Assembly: GCA_916048095.2 (NCBI GenBank)
Contig: OU696582.1
Coordinates: forward strand, 118,501 to 182,500
Source of the DNA: Sacculina carcini
Lineage: Eukaryota > Arthropoda > Thecostraca > Sacculinidae
Direction of reading: 5' to 3'
Length of the DNA stretch: 64,000 nucleotides
Shown piece after piece: positions 62,013 through 64,000 of the stretch; within the stretch, counting starts at the first letter, position 1, and every line of letters starts with the position of its first letter. The position numbers and the translations under genes are program-made. The notes beneath the pieces are model-generated. The model was given only the letters and a program-made list of their open reading frames with translations. It was not told the origin of the DNA and made no database searches.

Positions 62013-62489
62013 AAGTATAACCGCTCCCCTCTTCAATGCTGGGCTTCGTTCCTTAATATATGACTTTTTTCGCTTCAAAGCAAAACTTCATTTGTTGAAA
62101 GAATTTTTTCTGTTGGATTGCGTCATTCGATCACGCATGGCTTCGTATATTCTACTGTGCACTTGCAGACGTATTGTACATTTTACTGGGAATTTCCAAA
62201 CAATCAAATTCCTATTTTGCAGCGGCGTAAAAATTCTGGAATAAATTTACATATAGATAAAAACATGAGACTTGTAATAACGTGATCATGGTTTTGCCTG
62301 GACTTGTGAATCGATAATTCAGAAGATGAAAATAGAACGGGAATATCACTATATTTTGCCAGTTGCCGTATTTATCATTGCCTGTTCTTCTCTCTTTCAT
62401 TTATTTTAATATTCTCCGATATTCTGGCCTGTATTCTGGTCAAAATTCTGACTAAACGCAATGTAAAATATATGAATTAACTGCCCTAT

Positions 62490-62840
62490 GATCATGTGAT
62501 AGTGATTGTGATTATGAGAAATATTGTGATTATGGTTGTGTGATAACGATTGTGATTGTGATAATGATTATGATTGTGATTGTGATTGTGCTTATATGAT
62601 AATGATTGTTGTTATGCTTATAATTCGGATTATGATTGTGATTGTGATTATGAATATGTGATAATGATTACGCTTCTTATCTGATTATGATTGTGATTAT
62701 GAGTATGTGATACTGATTGTGATGCGAAATTGTGATGTGTGATTGTGATAATGATTATGATGCGAAATTGTGATGTGTGATTGTGATAATGATTATGATT
62801 GTGATTGTGATTATGATTGTGATTGTGATTGTGTGCGCCT
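62490..62840. repeat. (TGATTG/TGATTA)n hexamer array
   Basis: Degenerate 6-bp repeats GATTGT/GATTAT over 350 bp, with a 45-bp duplicated block (ATGCGAAATTGTGATGTGTG at 62722 and 62759). Confidence 0.9.
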
Positions 62841-62849
62841 AACTTGTGT

Positions 62850-64000
62850 GCTGTCAAGCCCTGGCTTCTGTTTCACCATGTGCATCACTCAACACACACA
62901 CATACACACACACATACACACACACATACATACACACGTAGATACGTTCGATGCAGCCAACTACGCAGTAAAACTCGTTTTGCACAGATGTGTGTCTGTT
63001 TGTCTGCTTGTCTGTGTATGTGTTCTTATCATTCGGTTTTGTATGTATGTACGTTTATGTGTGTGTGCGTGTGTGTATGTGTGTGTGTGTTGACCGCTTT
63101 TTACCTGGTGTGTGCGTGCGTGTCTTGTGCATTGTGGCATTGCACGAGGCATGCAAGTGATGTTGAATCTGCGAGAATTTCGAGGATAGAACATCAACAC
63201 TGCCGTGTCATTCGCCATGTCACCAGGTGGAAGCAGGAGACAAATGATGGATAAATGACATTGAAAACACACACATAATATATAGCAAATGTGTATTGTG
63301 AATTGGCGTTGAGTTTAGAACAATATGAAGGCGAAATCGGTGTGTGTTTTTGTCAGTGAACGCAGTTTACTAGCTCAGTTAAATATTGATAATGTTTGTA
63401 TTGTGTGTTTCGTATCAGAGTAATTCCGTTCAATATGGTGCTGCAACCAAACTTGAAATCAGTGTGATTGAAAAATTGCGTGCTGGTTGGAAAAATAAAC
63501 CGCTCTATCAGGAATAATGCAGCTGATAAACATGTTTCATTCACCAGAACATCCTGACAGACACACTTATCACAGATCACATGCGAACACATGATACACT
63601 CGGCTTGCTTGTCAATTGGTCAGTTTCAAACAACATTCTGCATTGCTAACAATATATATTTACCCGTGTGTATGTGTGTGTGTGTGTGTGTATGTGTGTG
63701 TGTGTGTATGTGTGTGTATTGTAGTTGTGATGTGGTAAATATGTGTGTTGTGTATGTATGAGTGTATGTATAGATGCGACCTAAAAAAACGATGTTTTTT
63801 TATTTATAAAATAACTTAATTTTACATTAAAAAAATCAACCAAAAAACACGTTCTTTTTTAGTTTTTTTGAAGAGTCATGCAAATAATTAAAATTATAGA
63901 AATGATATATTTTGGGATGTTCAATGAAATATTTGTATCGGCATATAAGTTATTCATGCTATTAGTGACCCTATTGTAACGAAAACAAAAAGACTAAAAT
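62850..64000. other. No gene seen to the window end
   Basis: (CA)n at 62893-62937, (TG)n at 63058-63090 and 63665-63720, then T/A-rich DNA. A 79-codon minus-strand frame (63353-63592) has Cys-rich ends but no recognisable fold or splice context. Confidence 0.45.

Noticed and set aside
63353-63592. Cys-rich 79-codon minus-strand ORF
   Set aside because: Cysteine spacing fits no zinc finger or RING I know, and there is no flanking exon.

Overview
The window comes from a metazoan nuclear genome. SMADs are restricted to animals, and one gene here is an inhibitory-type SMAD. All the protein genes are split by introns with GT-AG (occasionally GC-AG) junctions, there is a eukaryotic tRNA-Gln with a Pol III terminator, and the intergenic DNA holds L2/CR1-type LINEs, tRNA-derived SINEs, a hAT MITE and very abundant (TG/CA)n and minisatellite arrays. 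Coding exons are clearly more GC-rich than the AT-rich surroundings. The divergence of the SMAD and the missing C-terminal lysine in the PLGRKT homologue argue against a vertebrate. A fast-evolving invertebrate bilaterian is my best guess; I cannot name the species.

Layout. 1-20.6 kb is gene-poor and repeat-rich. An old minus-strand LINE (family B) is split by a plus-strand LINE (family A copy 1) and a SINE; further along are family A copy 2 (12.0-13.6 kb), a 159-bp tandem satellite (14.6-15.85 kb) and the best-preserved LINE copy, on the minus strand (18.06-20.58 kb). 20.9-36.9 kb is a compact gene cluster: GID8 (+), PLGRKT (-), a GT92-family glycosyltransferase-like gene (-) with tRNA-Gln in its second intron, and a UDP-glucuronosyltransferase (-). 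37-41.5 kb is microsatellite DNA plus an intact hAT MITE. 41.5-48.0 kb is a divergent inhibitory SMAD (-). 50.5-58.9 kb is a MAPK-interacting kinase, MNK (+). 59-64 kb has no gene I can support.

For five genes (GID8, PLGRKT, GT92, SMAD, MNK) I assembled complete coding sequences whose exon phases close without a frameshift (229, 151, 507, 406 and 482 codons). The UGT closes at about 538 codons with one uncertain splice junction. The genes do not form a pathway: GID8 belongs to the CTLH E3 ligase, PLGRKT is a small membrane protein, the UGT and GT92 are secretory-pathway glycosyltransferase families, SMAD is a TGF-beta/BMP antagonist and MNK phosphorylates eIF4E downstream of ERK/p38. SMAD and MNK are divergently oriented and share a 2.5-kb intergenic interval.

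Most striking observations: (1) many 3' splice sites are preceded in the sense strand by (TG)n tracts and several of the same introns start with (CA)n just after the 5' splice site, which could pair and bridge the intron; (2) GID8 exon 2's 5' splice site is tandemly triplicated; (3) the GT92 protein has lost its acidic DxDE motif; (4) the PLGRKT homologue lacks the plasminogen-binding C-terminal lysine; (5) the inhibitory SMAD lacks a PPxY motif; (6) MNK has a 10-nt first coding exon, a GC-AG intron and a 1.1-kb minisatellite of branch-point-like units starting at a 5' splice site.
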